From: Pilasporangium apinafurcum
Lineage: Eukaryota > Oomycota > Peronosporomycetes > Pythiales > Pythiaceae
Assembly: GCA_001600495.1 (NCBI GenBank)
Contig: BCKE01000076.1
Span: forward strand, 19,362-83,361
Length of the DNA stretch: 64,000 nt
Direction of reading: 5' to 3'
How positions within the stretch are numbered: the stretch's first letter is position 1; the number at the start of each line of letters is the position of its first letter. The position numbers were made by a program, and so were the translations under genes. The notes under the pieces are model-generated. The model saw only the letters and a program-made list of their open reading frames with translations. It did not search any database and had not been told where the DNA came from. Below, one piece after another: positions 20,200 to 30,559 of the stretch.

Positions 20200-21657
20200 T
20201 CAATCCAGCTCATCTTCGACTCGAGCATCCAAGACTTCATCGGGTATGACTTTCAGTGCGTTCTCAATCATTGTTCGCAGCTCTGGACGCGGTCCTTTTC
20301 TTGCCCACTGTGACGATATCTCGCGCTTAAATGCTTTGCCACCAAATTCTCCACTAAGTGCCAAAAAAATCAAACGCAAGATGTGAGTGACAATCAAAGG
20401 GACAATCGCATGCCAAAATTCTATCTATGTACTCACTTGAAGAGTGATAGTAGGGGCTTCATCAGTTGTGACGTCGCCATAGTATAAGGACATGGACCAA
20501 GTGGTGTGGTGGATCCCCATTTGGCTTGGAGATCCTCAGCGTAGTCGAGATATTGTGCCACGATTTCGCGTCGTGAGAAATTTGGATTGCGTTCAGCGTT
20601 GAAGATCAGGCGATCGGCATCACGAAAGTTCCATGGTGTGTTATAAGCAGCACGTCCGATCATCACACCGTCAATGTTCGTTGTATCAAGCAATTCCTTG
20701 GCGTGTTGGATGCTTGCCACCCCACCGTTGAGTGTGAAAGAGAGATGTGGGAAATCGATCTTTAGACGATACACGATATCATACTTCAGCGGCGGAATCG
20801 TTCGATTTTCATGCGTACTCAATCCTTTCAATAAGCATTTGCGTGCATGGACAATGAAGTGTGTGACACCAGCACTAGCAACTGTCGTGATGAAATGGTG
20901 TAAATCTTCGTAACTATCAACGTCGTCAACGCCGATGCGACACTTCACTGTAATGGCAGCGGAATTGCAAAACGGACTAACGCGACGGATCATGTTATGG
21001 CAAATGTCACGTACGCGCTCAGGTTCAAGCATAAGTCTCGCACCGAAGCTTCGACTGGATACTAAAGCACTTGGGCAACCGGTGTTGAGGTTGATCTCAC
21101 AAAAGCCACCGTATTCTTGGCAAAGCTGTGCAGTTTCTGGTGCACACATGACCAAAATAATGAAGTTCAATTTACTAGGCTTGCAATACATAATATGGAT
21201 GTTCTACCTCCAAGATTTTCGACACTATTGCCACCTAATTGCAATGCCAACGGTGTTTCCTTCGGATCATGGCCGAGAAAGTAGTCCAAGTTCTTCCTCT
21301 GATGCAGCAACTATTGGGAATCACAGAATTATATACTGCAAACCCAATGAGTTAAATAAATAGTATGCATATCCATTGCGCACCGTTTGGTCCACGACCA
21401 TTTCTGTGTAGAGTAGTGTCTCTTTGGTGATCATCCGCATCATGTACCTGTAGTGCCGGTCAGTCCAGTCCATCTGTCAATCAATATCGACCCACACATT
21501 CAAGTTCCCATTGGTAACGTTGAACACACCCATTTTCTTTGTTCGCCATTGTGCAGCTGCATGGTCAGAATCATTACCATACCATTGGAGCAATCGACAA
21601 TCGTGCGACATTGTTGGTAGCTGTAGAAGAAGAAGAAGAAGATGAAGGCGACGCCAT
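20200..21657 (-). CDS. tRNA-dihydrouridine synthase A-like
   Basis: Five exons on the minus strand: 21657-21583, 21473-21384, 21310-21208, 21136-20437 and 20353-20200; phases close exactly, 373 residues. The joined N-terminus reads LSIAPM-MDWTDRHYRYM, the hallmark of DusA, followed by LLYTEMV, LALQLGGN, EINLNTGCPSALVSSRSFGARLM (catalytic Cys in GCP), VKCRIGVDD, FIVHARKCLLKGLS, LNGGV and GVMIGRAAYNTPW, and the C-terminus LLSLF-NGEFGGKAFKR. DusA in bacteria makes D20/D20a in tRNA; eukaryotic copies are known in plants and protists and may serve organelles. The first exon encodes a Ser run (about 7 Ser) from a GAA/TTC microsatellite, and no obvious targeting peptide can be confirmed. Assigning the first donor (GTATGG) and the second (GTGCGC) relied on family conservation. 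Confidence 0.88.
21625..21642. repeat. GAA/TTC trinucleotide microsatellite inside the DusA-like first exon
   Basis: Six AGA/GAA triplets on +; on the minus strand they are TCT codons giving the Ser run just after the start codon of the DusA-like gene. Length variation here would change the protein's N-terminus without shifting frame. Confidence 0.7.
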
Positions 21658-22386
21658 CTTCAGTGCCTTCCTCAACATGCTCTGGCTGGCTGAAAGCGCT
21701 TGATGTCAAGAATTCTTGGAATTTTTGACATTCCAAAAAAAACTGTCAAAAATGTCCAAATTTTGTTTTCTTGTAAATTTTCGAGCATTTATTTGTCCGC
21801 CCTTGGTGACGTGTCGGCCACAAAGTGGAGTGATGCAGGTGGCATGCGGTTCTTTTTGGGGTGTACTAACTGACGATTCGACGACCACACTTCCACCCTC
21901 TTGGCGCCAGCTGCTACAGACCAGCTGCGTCCATAGAAATTCCAAGTCTAACTCTTGGTCGTTTTATGTCAACGTTAACCGAACCGCCTCTTCCAATAAA
22001 CCATTCTTGTTAGAGTCACACACCTTTACACAACAGAATAATTTTAGAAAACTTGCCCCATTCCCTGTCGCTTTCGACTCTCTAAAGCGCACACACACAC
22101 ACACACACTTCTCAACGTGCGGCACAGAGAGAAGCAGTTCTACCTATCCTAGCACTTCTTCCAGCATTCCCATACTGGACGCTAGTATAGCTATCTATAC
22201 TCATAAGCTACCTACTGGTCGCAAAGAGACAAAGCACACAGCCAACAACTCACAAGTTTGTCTCTTAGCGCTGTCTAACCGGTGCGGTCCCTTCATTCCT
22301 ATCCGACGATAGGAATATATTACCTATCGTTATCTCTTCATATTATCCATCCTACCTCCAAGTGCTCCATTCATTCCACTACCATC
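21658..22386. promoter_or_regulatory. Divergent promoter region between DusA-like and ankyrin genes
   Basis: About 730 bp without a convincing gene; a 198-codon plus frame across it has no recognisable content. It contains a (CA)9 microsatellite at 22090-22108 and, 10 nt before the ankyrin ATG, TCATTCC (22371-22377), which matches the oomycete initiator consensus (YCAYTYY). Confidence 0.4.
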
Positions 22387-23409
22387 ATGACGGTCAAGTA
22401 CGAACCTCAGCAGCTCTCGTCCTCGGCGCTCGTGCCGCTCACGAAGAAAACACAGCTATTACCAGCCGATAGCCATCGCGCCAAGGTATGGAACTATTTT
22501 GGCCACAAGCTCGCAAAATTATCGACACTCCAGAACAAGAGAAAGAAATTGTTGGATGTCGTCGCGCGTGGAGATCTTGCAGAAGTCATGGAGCAGCTTT
22601 CATTGGGAGCAGATGTAAACGTCAAGTCGGCGTTAGGACAATCGCCGTTGTATGTAGCGGCTATGAAAGGCTTTCACCAGATCGCGTTACTGCTGCTGGA
22701 ACGTGGAGCGCATGTGAATGACGTAGCGATCGATGGCAGCACGCCGTTATTTGCCGCGTGTGAAGCCAACAAAGAACGAGTGGCGAAGGTATTGCTGGCG
22801 CACAAAGCGCGCGTTGATATCCCCGTCAATAGTGGCTTATATCCACTGCATATCGCCGCTAAGAAAGGATACTTTGAACTCGTACAGTTGCTGCTACAGC
22901 ATCGTGCTAAATGTGATGTGGTCATGACCAAGTTAGAGCTGACACCATTGATGTTGGCGTGCATGCGTGGCCACCCAGAGATCGTCGAAGCATTGCTCGA
23001 TGCTGGCGCGGACCCCTACGCGGAAGACTATGAAGGCAACACGCCATTACATTTCGCCTGTGCTGACGGTAACTACCGTGTGACATATCTATTGATGACT
23101 GCGGGTGCTGATCCAGATATGCCAAACGCGCATGAAGACACTGCATTTGATATTGCGGCAAAGCATGGACATGCACATGTGCAGTATTTGTTGGAAACAA
23201 CTGGGATGGGCGGCGGCAAGACAGTCGAAGAAATGGACCAGGCGTTCGTGCAGGACAAGCAACTCAGCGAGGCGCTTGCGCGTAACCGTCCAGAAATTGC
23301 TGATATTATTGTGAAGAATCGTATCAAATACGCCAAGTTTTTTGCACTAGGATCGCTCACGGAAGACGTCGCAGTCGAAGTGTTTAATGAACCAGCCATT
23401 CTGGTGTAA
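22387..23409 (+). CDS. Ankyrin-repeat protein
   Basis: 340 residues in one exon from the ATG at 22387, which follows an initiator-like TCATTCC. Residues about 55-275 hold seven ankyrin repeats; clear ones read SPLYVAAMKGFHQIALLLLERGAHVN, TPLFAACEANKERVAKVLLAHKARVD, YPLHIAAKKGYFELVQLLLQHRAKCD, TPLMLACMRGHPEIVEALLDAGADP and TPLHFACADGNYRVTYLLMTAGADP in part. The N-terminus is basic and the last 60 residues are helical without a known domain. Ankyrin repeats bind partner proteins; there is no SOCS box, DHHC or kinase domain, so the role is unknown. Composition matches neighbouring housekeeping genes. Confidence 0.85.
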   Translation: MTVKYEPQQLSSSALVPLTKKTQLLPADSHRAKVWNYFGHKLAKLSTLQNKRKKLLDVVARGDLAEVMEQLSLGADVNVKSALGQSPLYVAAMKGFHQIALLLLERGAHVNDVAIDGSTPLFAACEANKERVAKVLLAHKARVDIPVNSGLYPLHIAAKKGYFELVQLLLQHRAKCDVVMTKLELTPLMLACMRGHPEIVEALLDAGADPYAEDYEGNTPLHFACADGNYRVTYLLMTAGADPDMPNAHEDTAFDIAAKHGHAHVQYLLETTGMGGGKTVEEMDQAFVQDKQLSEALARNRPEIADIIVKNRIKYAKFFALGSLTEDVAVEVFNEPAILV

Positions 23410-23831
23410 AAAATCGTCTAAGAAGAGATGTGTTGTATGTGTGGACGCGATGGGAAGCGCTGCAAGAATACAAAAAATGAACACTAATGCGAGGGCATTT
23501 GCTCTCCATACCTTAAAGAAGAAAGAAGTAGCAAGGAGGTACAAGTGTATAAATAGCAGTAGATATGTGTGTTTTGTCTTGAGCAGGCATCTTCGATTCA
23601 GCGTATGTAAATGTGAGTCAAACAGGAAGCAATTCGTCTTTTCCTTGGGATCTTTTACATCACCCGGTTTTTGTAGATGCATGTGTATATTGTGTAAATT
23701 TTCAGAAAAGCATGAATATATTGCTTTATTTATTTGTAATATGCGGTCATTTTTAAAATTTATTTCTAGTTTGAACCAATGAAATGTCTATTATATTAAT
23801 TTCCCAGTAGTGCTTCAACTCACCAGGCAAA
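23410..23831. other. Intergenic, AT-rich 3' side
   Basis: About 420 bp between two plus genes. A 131-codon plus frame crosses it, but the composition is low-complexity and AT-rich and no domain is seen. Probably the 3' UTR of the ankyrin gene and the promoter of the next gene. Confidence 0.4.
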
Positions 23832-25787
23832 ATGAAGCGCGCATTAGTGGATGGAGATGAAGCGGAAGCTGCAATCAACCACCGCCAGCAACAGCCGCTG
23901 GAACATCAGCAACAGAAGAAAAAGCGGAAGCTGCGTAAAGGCAAGAAGAAATCCAAGGCTGAACGTCTGGCGCGTGGGGTAACGACTCCCATCTCTTTGT
24001 CACCTTCTCCTTCCGAGATACTGAAAACTATCAAGCAGTTGTTGAACACCCATCTTGATGCTAAAGAGATACAATCAACGTCTTCATCTGTAGCTGGCGT
24101 TAATGGAGAGAGCAAAACGTGTTCACAGGCGTGGGACGAAGCACAGGAGCTGGCGTTGCAACTGAACTCGTCAGAGGCAAAGATATTGATCGTCCAGACT
24201 TTGTTGTACCAGAAGCAGATGCCGAAGGCTGCCGCGCATTACGCCAAGCGCCTGCAAATGACAGAAGATGCAATTATTACTGCAATTTTGACATCTGCTT
24301 CTACTATTGATGGTGCTACTACTAGAAATTCTAGTGCTGAGCGGATAATTGTAGCCAAGTTCCTTGCCGAATTGCCTGCGACGATGGTCTCGAATCGTGT
24401 GCGACTGGAGAATTTTGTGTGGCCGTGGCTACAGAACTGCTTATCAGATAAAGATACTTCTGTAGCTATTCGACTGCTGCTGATGCATCCACCTGCTGGT
24501 AAGAAGACGAGTGATCTCAATCCAAAGCACGAACAAAAAGGCGAAGAGAGAGCGGAGCTGCAAAGATTGCTAGTCGAAAAATGTCTGGAAACGGGCGAGC
24601 TCTTACACATTGTGGCGCAATATGTAATTGCCTTTTGTCCACTTTTGCAAAAGTGCCTTCAAGTGCATCAGAATAAACAGGAAAATGGTGAGTTGGCTTT
24701 ACCAACAGATCAAATTGTCGTGGAAAAAATGTGGAATAACGAACAGTCAAGACGCCACGGCGTTACTCTCCGCTTGGAACAATTGCTGCAGCTAATCTGG
24801 CCAGACGCACACGTAGTCATCTTTGGGTCCTCATCTACGGGGCTCTTGCGTTGTTCTGGAAACAATGGTGACAATGAAAAATGTGTAGACGATTTGGATT
24901 TGTGCGTGCTGCTGCCATCGAATGCTTCGTTAGTACGTCAGGCAACAGCGTCGCTGGTTGTTGAGATGAAAGAGCATCTGGAGGTTTACATGTCCAGCTA
25001 CCAAGACATGGTTGCTATAGAGGGCGCGCGAATCCCAATCATACAGTTCACGGACGCAGAGTCACAACTGAAATGCGACGTTTGCATCAACAATATTCCA
25101 GCAATATGGAATACAGCGCTGATGCGGTTTTTCCTCGACGATGCCAATAGGATGTGGTCAGTACAGATCCGTAGTGTATTGCAGTGGCTCAAGCGGTGGC
25201 GAGACGCGAAGAAACATGTGTTTGGGAGTGGCATCAGTTCGTACGGGATGCAATTGCTGGTAATTTACTATTTCCAACGTCGTGGAGTGCTCCCGGCGGT
25301 AAATTGTGAGCAATTTACGGGAAACCATGAAGAGCCATTAACATCTCTGGACGTAGACTCCTGTTATCGACGGCTGCAAGCATTGGCGCAAGCAAAAAGA
25401 ATGGAGAAGCGCGACGATAGCGTAAATTTAAGCTGGTGGGGTGCTGTGATTGATTTCTTCCAGTTTTATGCGATCGAGTTTGACTTTGAGCATACGGTAG
25501 TGAGTCTTCGCTTCTCTGAGACGCTAACAAAAGAGACCAAGCAGTGGAAAAGAAAGTCATGGAAAACAGCGCTCAGTATTGAAGATCCTGTAGAAGTTGA
25601 CCGAGACCTTGGAACTTTGTTCAATCGGAAAACCTTGGCAAAATTGCGATGTGCATTCGCACATGCCTGTGTTCTCTTGAGTAAAGAAAATCAAACACCA
25701 ACCGAGCAAGCTCAAGCATTGCTCTCAGAGTATCCATACGAGCTTCAAGATCGCAATCAGACTGATCCAGTGGAGAACGGAGAATAA
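23832..25787 (+). CDS. Noncanonical poly(A) polymerase / terminal uridylyltransferase
   Basis: 651 residues in one exon. The first 60 residues are rich in Lys/Arg/Gln (likely nuclear or nucleolar signal). At about residues 330-355, FGSSSTGL and, about 20 residues later, DDLDLCV form the nucleotidyltransferase GS ... DxD motif with two metal-binding aspartates; the third is in LKCDVCINN at about residue 415. ISSYGMQLLVIYYFQRRGVLP and WWGAVIDFFQFYAIEFDFEHTVVSLR are the PAP/25A-associated domain. Enzymes of this Cid1/GLD2/TRF4 family add A or U tails to RNA. The usual His that selects UTP cannot be placed with certainty, so A versus U addition is open. Residues 60-300 are an alpha-helical N-terminal region without a match. 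Confidence 0.85.
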   Translation: MKRALVDGDEAEAAINHRQQQPLEHQQQKKKRKLRKGKKKSKAERLARGVTTPISLSPSPSEILKTIKQLLNTHLDAKEIQSTSSSVAGVNGESKTCSQAWDEAQELALQLNSSEAKILIVQTLLYQKQMPKAAAHYAKRLQMTEDAIITAILTSASTIDGATTRNSSAERIIVAKFLAELPATMVSNRVRLENFVWPWLQNCLSDKDTSVAIRLLLMHPPAGKKTSDLNPKHEQKGEERAELQRLLVEKCLETGELLHIVAQYVIAFCPLLQKCLQVHQNKQENGELALPTDQIVVEKMWNNEQSRRHGVTLRLEQLLQLIWPDAHVVIFGSSSTGLLRCSGNNGDNEKCVDDLDLCVLLPSNASLVRQATASLVVEMKEHLEVYMSSYQDMVAIEGARIPIIQFTDAESQLKCDVCINNIPAIWNTALMRFFLDDANRMWSVQIRSVLQWLKRWRDAKKHVFGSGISSYGMQLLVIYYFQRRGVLPAVNCEQFTGNHEEPLTSLDVDSCYRRLQALAQAKRMEKRDDSVNLSWWGAVIDFFQFYAIEFDFEHTVVSLRFSETLTKETKQWKRKSWKTALSIEDPVEVDRDLGTLFNRKTLAKLRCAFAHACVLLSKENQTPTEQAQALLSEYPYELQDRNQTDPVENGE

Positions 25788-25899
25788 TATTTTTGAATAT
25801 GGCTATTTTTGTCGCGTAGACGGCCATAAATGCATTCATCAGCAATGTGATCCACTTTGATGTCATCTTCATTCAGCCCACACTTAAGTACAAAGCACA

Positions 25900-27083
25900 A
25901 TGGCGATATCCCGAGAATGCGATAGCAGAGAACATGTCAATCACGCTACGAAGCAATCTGCTAATTCAGCCGCTGGGACCGCGAATCGTTCGACTTCGGC
26001 TCGTGAAAACGACCGACTAGTAAAGTTGCAGCATTTCCTTGTCATGAAGGCGTTCAATCTGCGCAAAGGAACACAGACACTTCAACAGCAATTCAACTTC
26101 CTGAAGAAAAATGACGGCAATCAGGTACTGTAATGGATGTAGATGATAATCTCCATCAATATGAACGTGGGCTCATCTGCTGCGGATTGGTGTGGTGGCT
26201 TGTTTGATAGGAACGCGACTATCTCAACATTGACGAACTGTGCGAATACCTCTCAATCCCTCCCTTTCGTCGTTTGATTCTCTGTCAAGTCTTCCGATTA
26301 CCATCACACGAGAAGAAGTTGGACTTTAACGTGTTTCTTCGATTTCTTCAATCCACTGTGGTTCAAGCGGCTCATGAAGAAAAAGAACTAAAGAAATCAT
26401 TTTCTAATACAAATCTCCCAGTTCCTCCTCCATCAGCTCGTCTAAAGCCACAGCGCGAAATGACAGAATCGACGGAGCTTGTTTGGTTCCAACCTACTCT
26501 ACTTTCCTCTCAGACGCGATTTAGTCATCCACCACCTGCACCTGGTCTTTGGAAAAAGCGCGAGATTACCATTCAAGAACGCATTACGGAGTACACAAAG
26601 ATCGACGAACAGGGACGACCGCAAAACTTGATCGAGAAAGAGAAACATCAGACCGAAATCATTCACATGGAATCCCTGGACGGTGAGTTTGCACACCGTG
26701 AAATTACGCATTTCGAGCAAACGGAGCACTTGAATGACGAAATCGTCCATCATGAGCACGGACGCGAAGAGTTTCTGCATCTCAAGTCGCAGCACGACGA
26801 GATCTCTCGCTTCGAGTCCTCCATTCCTACAGGATCGTCTGGTAATGCTCGACCAGAAGAATGTGAGCAGGGACCGCCATCACCATCGATCAAGCGAGAT
26901 CCTTCGACAGTCGAGCGCGATGAACATGGAACCTTTGCCGCATATGCTGATCGATCTGGTGGTGAAGACGCTTCGCTGGCGGGGATGTCAGAAGAGGAGT
27001 ATTATGAAGCCCGTGTATCTCAGCAAGAGAATCAGGACGAAGCGATTCATCCTCAGTATGATATAAATGAGATGCAGGAGTAG
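25900..27083 (+). CDS. EF-hand-like protein with His/Glu-rich repeats
   Basis: Two exons, 25900-26124 and 26211-27083 (phase 0), 365 residues. Residues about 45-115 fold like a degenerate EF-hand pair: AFNLRKGTQTLQQQFNFLKK, then ERDYLNIDELCEYLSI and KKLDFNVFLRFL. The loops lack most calcium-binding acids, so calcium binding is doubtful. From about residue 200 to 265 the chain alternates H-E/F-E units (IIHMESLDGEFAHRE, ITHFEQTEHLNDE, IVHHEHGREEFLHL), an amphipathic repeat of roughly 13-15 residues. No catalytic domain is visible. The arrangement looks conserved enough to be a real protist-specific protein, but the function is unknown. It starts 112 bp after the TUTase gene. Confidence 0.7.
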
Positions 27084-27187
27084 ATATAAACATTTAATTT
27101 ATGCAAACAAGTAGTATACATCAATTACTCCTCCTCTGACCAGTGGACAAACATCGGTATCTCTAATTCATTGTGACCTCGGAGAAC

Positions 27188-30100
27188 TCATGTATGAATT
27201 GGTGAGTGCTCTGGGTTGATCATTTTCGAGTTGCCATCTTCTGGACTCTCGATCTTCATCTCGCTCTTCTTTTTCTTTTTATCACTGTTTGACGTACTTG
27301 TTGTCGACTTGTCCACGTTCTTTTCGGCATATTGGATGACATTGTCCAGATAATCCACAACTTCTTGGCAAGTAAGTCCCTCACGCGAAATAATCTTCAG
27401 TGGGGCAACATCAAGTTGCTTCTCTTGGTCTGCGCTAAGCGGATCTTGATCAGCACCAGGAGACAATGAAATCTCTAATCGGAATCGCTGTGGGTCATTT
27501 GAAGCGTACTGAAATCGCTCAAAGACGCGCACGACAAAATGAGTCATGTAGCACAGCTCTGGGATGCCTTCGATCCACTTCTTGGCCTCTTCTCCAACAG
27601 GAGACTTCACTGGACAGTCATCCCTGCCATATCGGAGAACATTCAGAAGCGTATGTAGATGGGATTCACTGGTGAAATACAGGCGCGTGCGAACTGAACG
27701 ATGCGTCGACTTGATTTCTTTGGCATACGTTGGATTCAAACGATGTGTGTGCAAAGGTAGCCCACGAGCAACATCCAAGTCATCTTTAATTTTCATCAAC
27801 AGAGTGCGACACATCTGCGAACCAATGTAAATCTTCTCATCCACATTGATACCGTATTCTTGAGGCACCAACGCATGCGCGAGCGAAGATGCGATGTCAA
27901 GTAGCTCACGCACATTTGTGAGATGCAAGTGCATGTTATGAATGGCATCATATCGAATACAGTCGTGGATATCTGGAATTTTGGAAAGATCGTAAGTGTC
28001 GGATTTCTTGTCGTAAAAATCGCGGTAAAGTTTCGCCCATCGTTCACGCATAACCTCTAACGTTTCACGACCACATGGTTCTGGATATTTGATTTCTTCA
28101 TCTGCTAGTCGGCTTTTTAGCTTATGTTGATGTCCACCGTTATTGGTATTGTTGTTGCCGTCATCCGAATATGAATGCACATGCCGCCATTTTTTTCCTG
28201 ACATTGCACTGACACTCCGAGATCGTTCAATAGTCGCCAACTGGAAACGAGTCGCCGCAGTCCGTATTTTCTTGGAATTCTCTGCTTTTGCCTGTGCTTT
28301 TTCTTGCAACACTTTCGTCAACTGCTCTTTCAAGGTACGCAGTAGTTTGTGCATGATCTCCATTTTCTTGATAGGTTGGTCCACTTTCGTTAGTGCTTGT
28401 GCCACAGAGCGAATCAGTTTCGAATCTGATGCCATCAGTTCGGTGCAGTTATCTCCACGATGTATGATCGCATGTAAGCGTTGTTTCACCTTCATAATAA
28501 TTTCCTGGGCAGATGATCCTGACTGATCAAGCATAGAATCGGCGTCTTTCGACTTCAACACCAGGCCAACCAGAATAGGAATGATATCACCCTCTAATTC
28601 TAGTAGCCCCTTTGCAAAAGACGCTGCTGTTTTCTGCACACGCCCCTCATCACTTGTGTAAATCTTCAGATCGTGACGATACGTCGAGTGTAAACGAATC
28701 AATCCGCCTTCACCGCCTGGATACATCATTTGTCTGAACTTTTGTCCTAATTGGCCAGCCTCTTCTTCACCAGAGTGCGTCAAGTCGCCACCCCACTTGA
28801 TGATCAGAAGCAGTTTGCTCACACGTTTTTCATCTCCTTCTCCAACAAACTCTTTTGGTTTCAGTTGTACTTTGCGATTGATTCCAACCAACTGCCACCG
28901 TTCCAGAACATCACGAAGTGTCCGATAACCTTTCATCCGATCGTTCGAGTCTTCGCTATATTCATTTTCACGCTCGGATAGGAAAGCATGAAACGCTGGA
29001 TCCCGTTCTTCGTATTGACGAATGAGCTCTTTGCTAACTTCTAACAAATGCACTAAATCGGACACAGCCTTGATCTTGAGATCCTTCACTTTCTTGGTCG
29101 AGCCACCGATTTTCTGTTCATAATACTGGAGGAATGATGGGTGGCATACGTTCATTTTCATCTTCTGTTTCGGTGTCCGGTCACCATGACGGATGACTGC
29201 AAGCACACACCGCAGCTCTTCCTCTTGATACTTAGGATCGTTTGCCTCATCCGACAAGCGCTGGTTATTTTGATTATCCATCAAAAGCTGCGGAGGCTCT
29301 GAAAGCTCAGTCCCAAGGTATCCATCAGTGACACGAAACGTGGGGGAATCGAACGACCACGAGTCAAGATCAAGTGGATCTCCTGTCGATCCTTTGAGAG
29401 ATTGTTCCAAGTATTTCGACACTAGAATCGCGCAATCCTCATAATATTTCTCCGAATTTTTCACAAAACTCCATCCATTTACGTCACACACGTACGATTG
29501 GTTTTGTACACGCAAAATATCAAAACCACAGATTGTCTGGCCGAACGCGCGACACACCTTGCGCGCGATTTCTTTTTCGTTCGTCGAAAGAATGACTGGA
29601 TACCGCACTTCCTTCCCGTCTTCATCGCGGACGACACGTCCATCTAGTACAGGTGACTTGCGAGCTTCGGCATGGGCGTAATTTGGTCCAACAGTATATA
29701 CTTTCACATCAGTACCCTGCGTCGATAAGAACTCTTCGTAAATGAATGATCCGCCTGTCCGTACTTTGTTAACCTGAGAGTCATATTCCGATGAACGGTT
29801 GCCAATTTTGCGAAATAGCCGTTTGCAACCACCACCGGCATTCATCGGATAGTAAATGTTGATATTATGGTCCTCTCCATCTACAGGCTTCTCCACGAAG
29901 GGCTTGTTCACACGCATTCCATTCACTTCAATGAAATCTTCACCTTCAACCACCTCCGAAGGTGGTAGGCCACCATACCCGTCGCGATTGACCACTACAT
30001 GACGTGGAATCGGAACGTTATGTTCCTCCAAGATGCGGTACACTTCGCGTCGATCCATGAGTAAATCCTGCGTATTGAGATCATTCACAATAATTGGTTT

Positions 30101-30559
30101 CCGCAAGTCCACGTACGCGCGGGCTTTATCCAATGGGAAACCCGTGGAGAAAAACGCGATGAGTGCATCACACACGGGCCATTCGTCGATTGGATGGTTC
30201 AAAATCATGTCGTCACCAAAGAATACAACGCGGAAAAGCTGCCGAGGCAACCGCGACAAAATCTCGAGCATTGGCTGCGATTGTGCCTTCTTATCCATGA
30301 CACAGATACCGACAATGTACTTGGCCTCATGGTGTTCGAGCGCGTAGATGTCGATTAAATCGTCGTCATGCCGGTGATGTTCGTAATGATCATACCCAGT
30401 GTCATGAGTATCTGGCAGAGCTAGTGGTGCACGTGGCGCACGCGTGGATGAACCCGACGCAGGCGGTACGGAGGAAGTGGATGACGCTGAGGAAGATGAC
30501 GACGAAGGACGGGAAGAAGACGATGAAAAAGAGGGGTTGGAAGGCTGCAGCAGTGTCAT
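27188..30559 (-). CDS. Diphosphoinositol pentakisphosphate kinase (PPIP5K/Vip1)
   Basis: 1123 residues in one exon from the ATG at 30559 (the frame is open 13 codons further up but begins GTG). After a Ser-rich N-terminus, residues about 55-390 are the ATP-grasp (RimK-like) kinase domain: VGICVMDKKAQSQPM, IAFFSTGFPL, VEKPVDGEDHNINIYYP and CGFDILR with FVCDVNGWSFVKNS-type metal-binding end. From about residue 440 to 1050 lies a histidine-acid-phosphatase domain starting CVLAVIRHGDRTPKQKMK, with the catalytic RHGDRTP. The kinase adds the 1-diphosphate to InsP6 or 5-InsP7 and the phosphatase domain reverses it, controlling inositol pyrophosphates that signal phosphate status. The C-terminal Lys/Ser tail is short. 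Both domains look intact. Confidence 0.93.
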   Translation of the reverse strand: MTLLQPSNPSFSSSSSRPSSSSSSASSTSSVPPASGSSTRAPRAPLALPDTHDTGYDHYEHHRHDDDLIDIYALEHHEAKYIVGICVMDKKAQSQPMLEILSRLPRQLFRVVFFGDDMILNHPIDEWPVCDALIAFFSTGFPLDKARAYVDLRKPIIVNDLNTQDLLMDRREVYRILEEHNVPIPRHVVVNRDGYGGLPPSEVVEGEDFIEVNGMRVNKPFVEKPVDGEDHNINIYYPMNAGGGCKRLFRKIGNRSSEYDSQVNKVRTGGSFIYEEFLSTQGTDVKVYTVGPNYAHAEARKSPVLDGRVVRDEDGKEVRYPVILSTNEKEIARKVCRAFGQTICGFDILRVQNQSYVCDVNGWSFVKNSEKYYEDCAILVSKYLEQSLKGSTGDPLDLDSWSFDSPTFRVTDGYLGTELSEPPQLLMDNQNNQRLSDEANDPKYQEEELRCVLAVIRHGDRTPKQKMKMNVCHPSFLQYYEQKIGGSTKKVKDLKIKAVSDLVHLLEVSKELIRQYEERDPAFHAFLSERENEYSEDSNDRMKGYRTLRDVLERWQLVGINRKVQLKPKEFVGEGDEKRVSKLLLIIKWGGDLTHSGEEEAGQLGQKFRQMMYPGGEGGLIRLHSTYRHDLKIYTSDEGRVQKTAASFAKGLLELEGDIIPILVGLVLKSKDADSMLDQSGSSAQEIIMKVKQRLHAIIHRGDNCTELMASDSKLIRSVAQALTKVDQPIKKMEIMHKLLRTLKEQLTKVLQEKAQAKAENSKKIRTAATRFQLATIERSRSVSAMSGKKWRHVHSYSDDGNNNTNNGGHQHKLKSRLADEEIKYPEPCGRETLEVMRERWAKLYRDFYDKKSDTYDLSKIPDIHDCIRYDAIHNMHLHLTNVRELLDIASSLAHALVPQEYGINVDEKIYIGSQMCRTLLMKIKDDLDVARGLPLHTHRLNPTYAKEIKSTHRSVRTRLYFTSESHLHTLLNVLRYGRDDCPVKSPVGEEAKKWIEGIPELCYMTHFVVRVFERFQYASNDPQRFRLEISLSPGADQDPLSADQEKQLDVAPLKIISREGLTCQEVVDYLDNVIQYAEKNVDKSTTSTSNSDKKKKKSEMKIESPEDGNSKMINPEHSPIHT

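Noticed and set aside
21716-22312. 198-codon plus frame before the ankyrin gene
   Set aside because: Crosses a CA microsatellite and promoter-like sequence; no domain, and the ankyrin ATG downstream has an initiator match.
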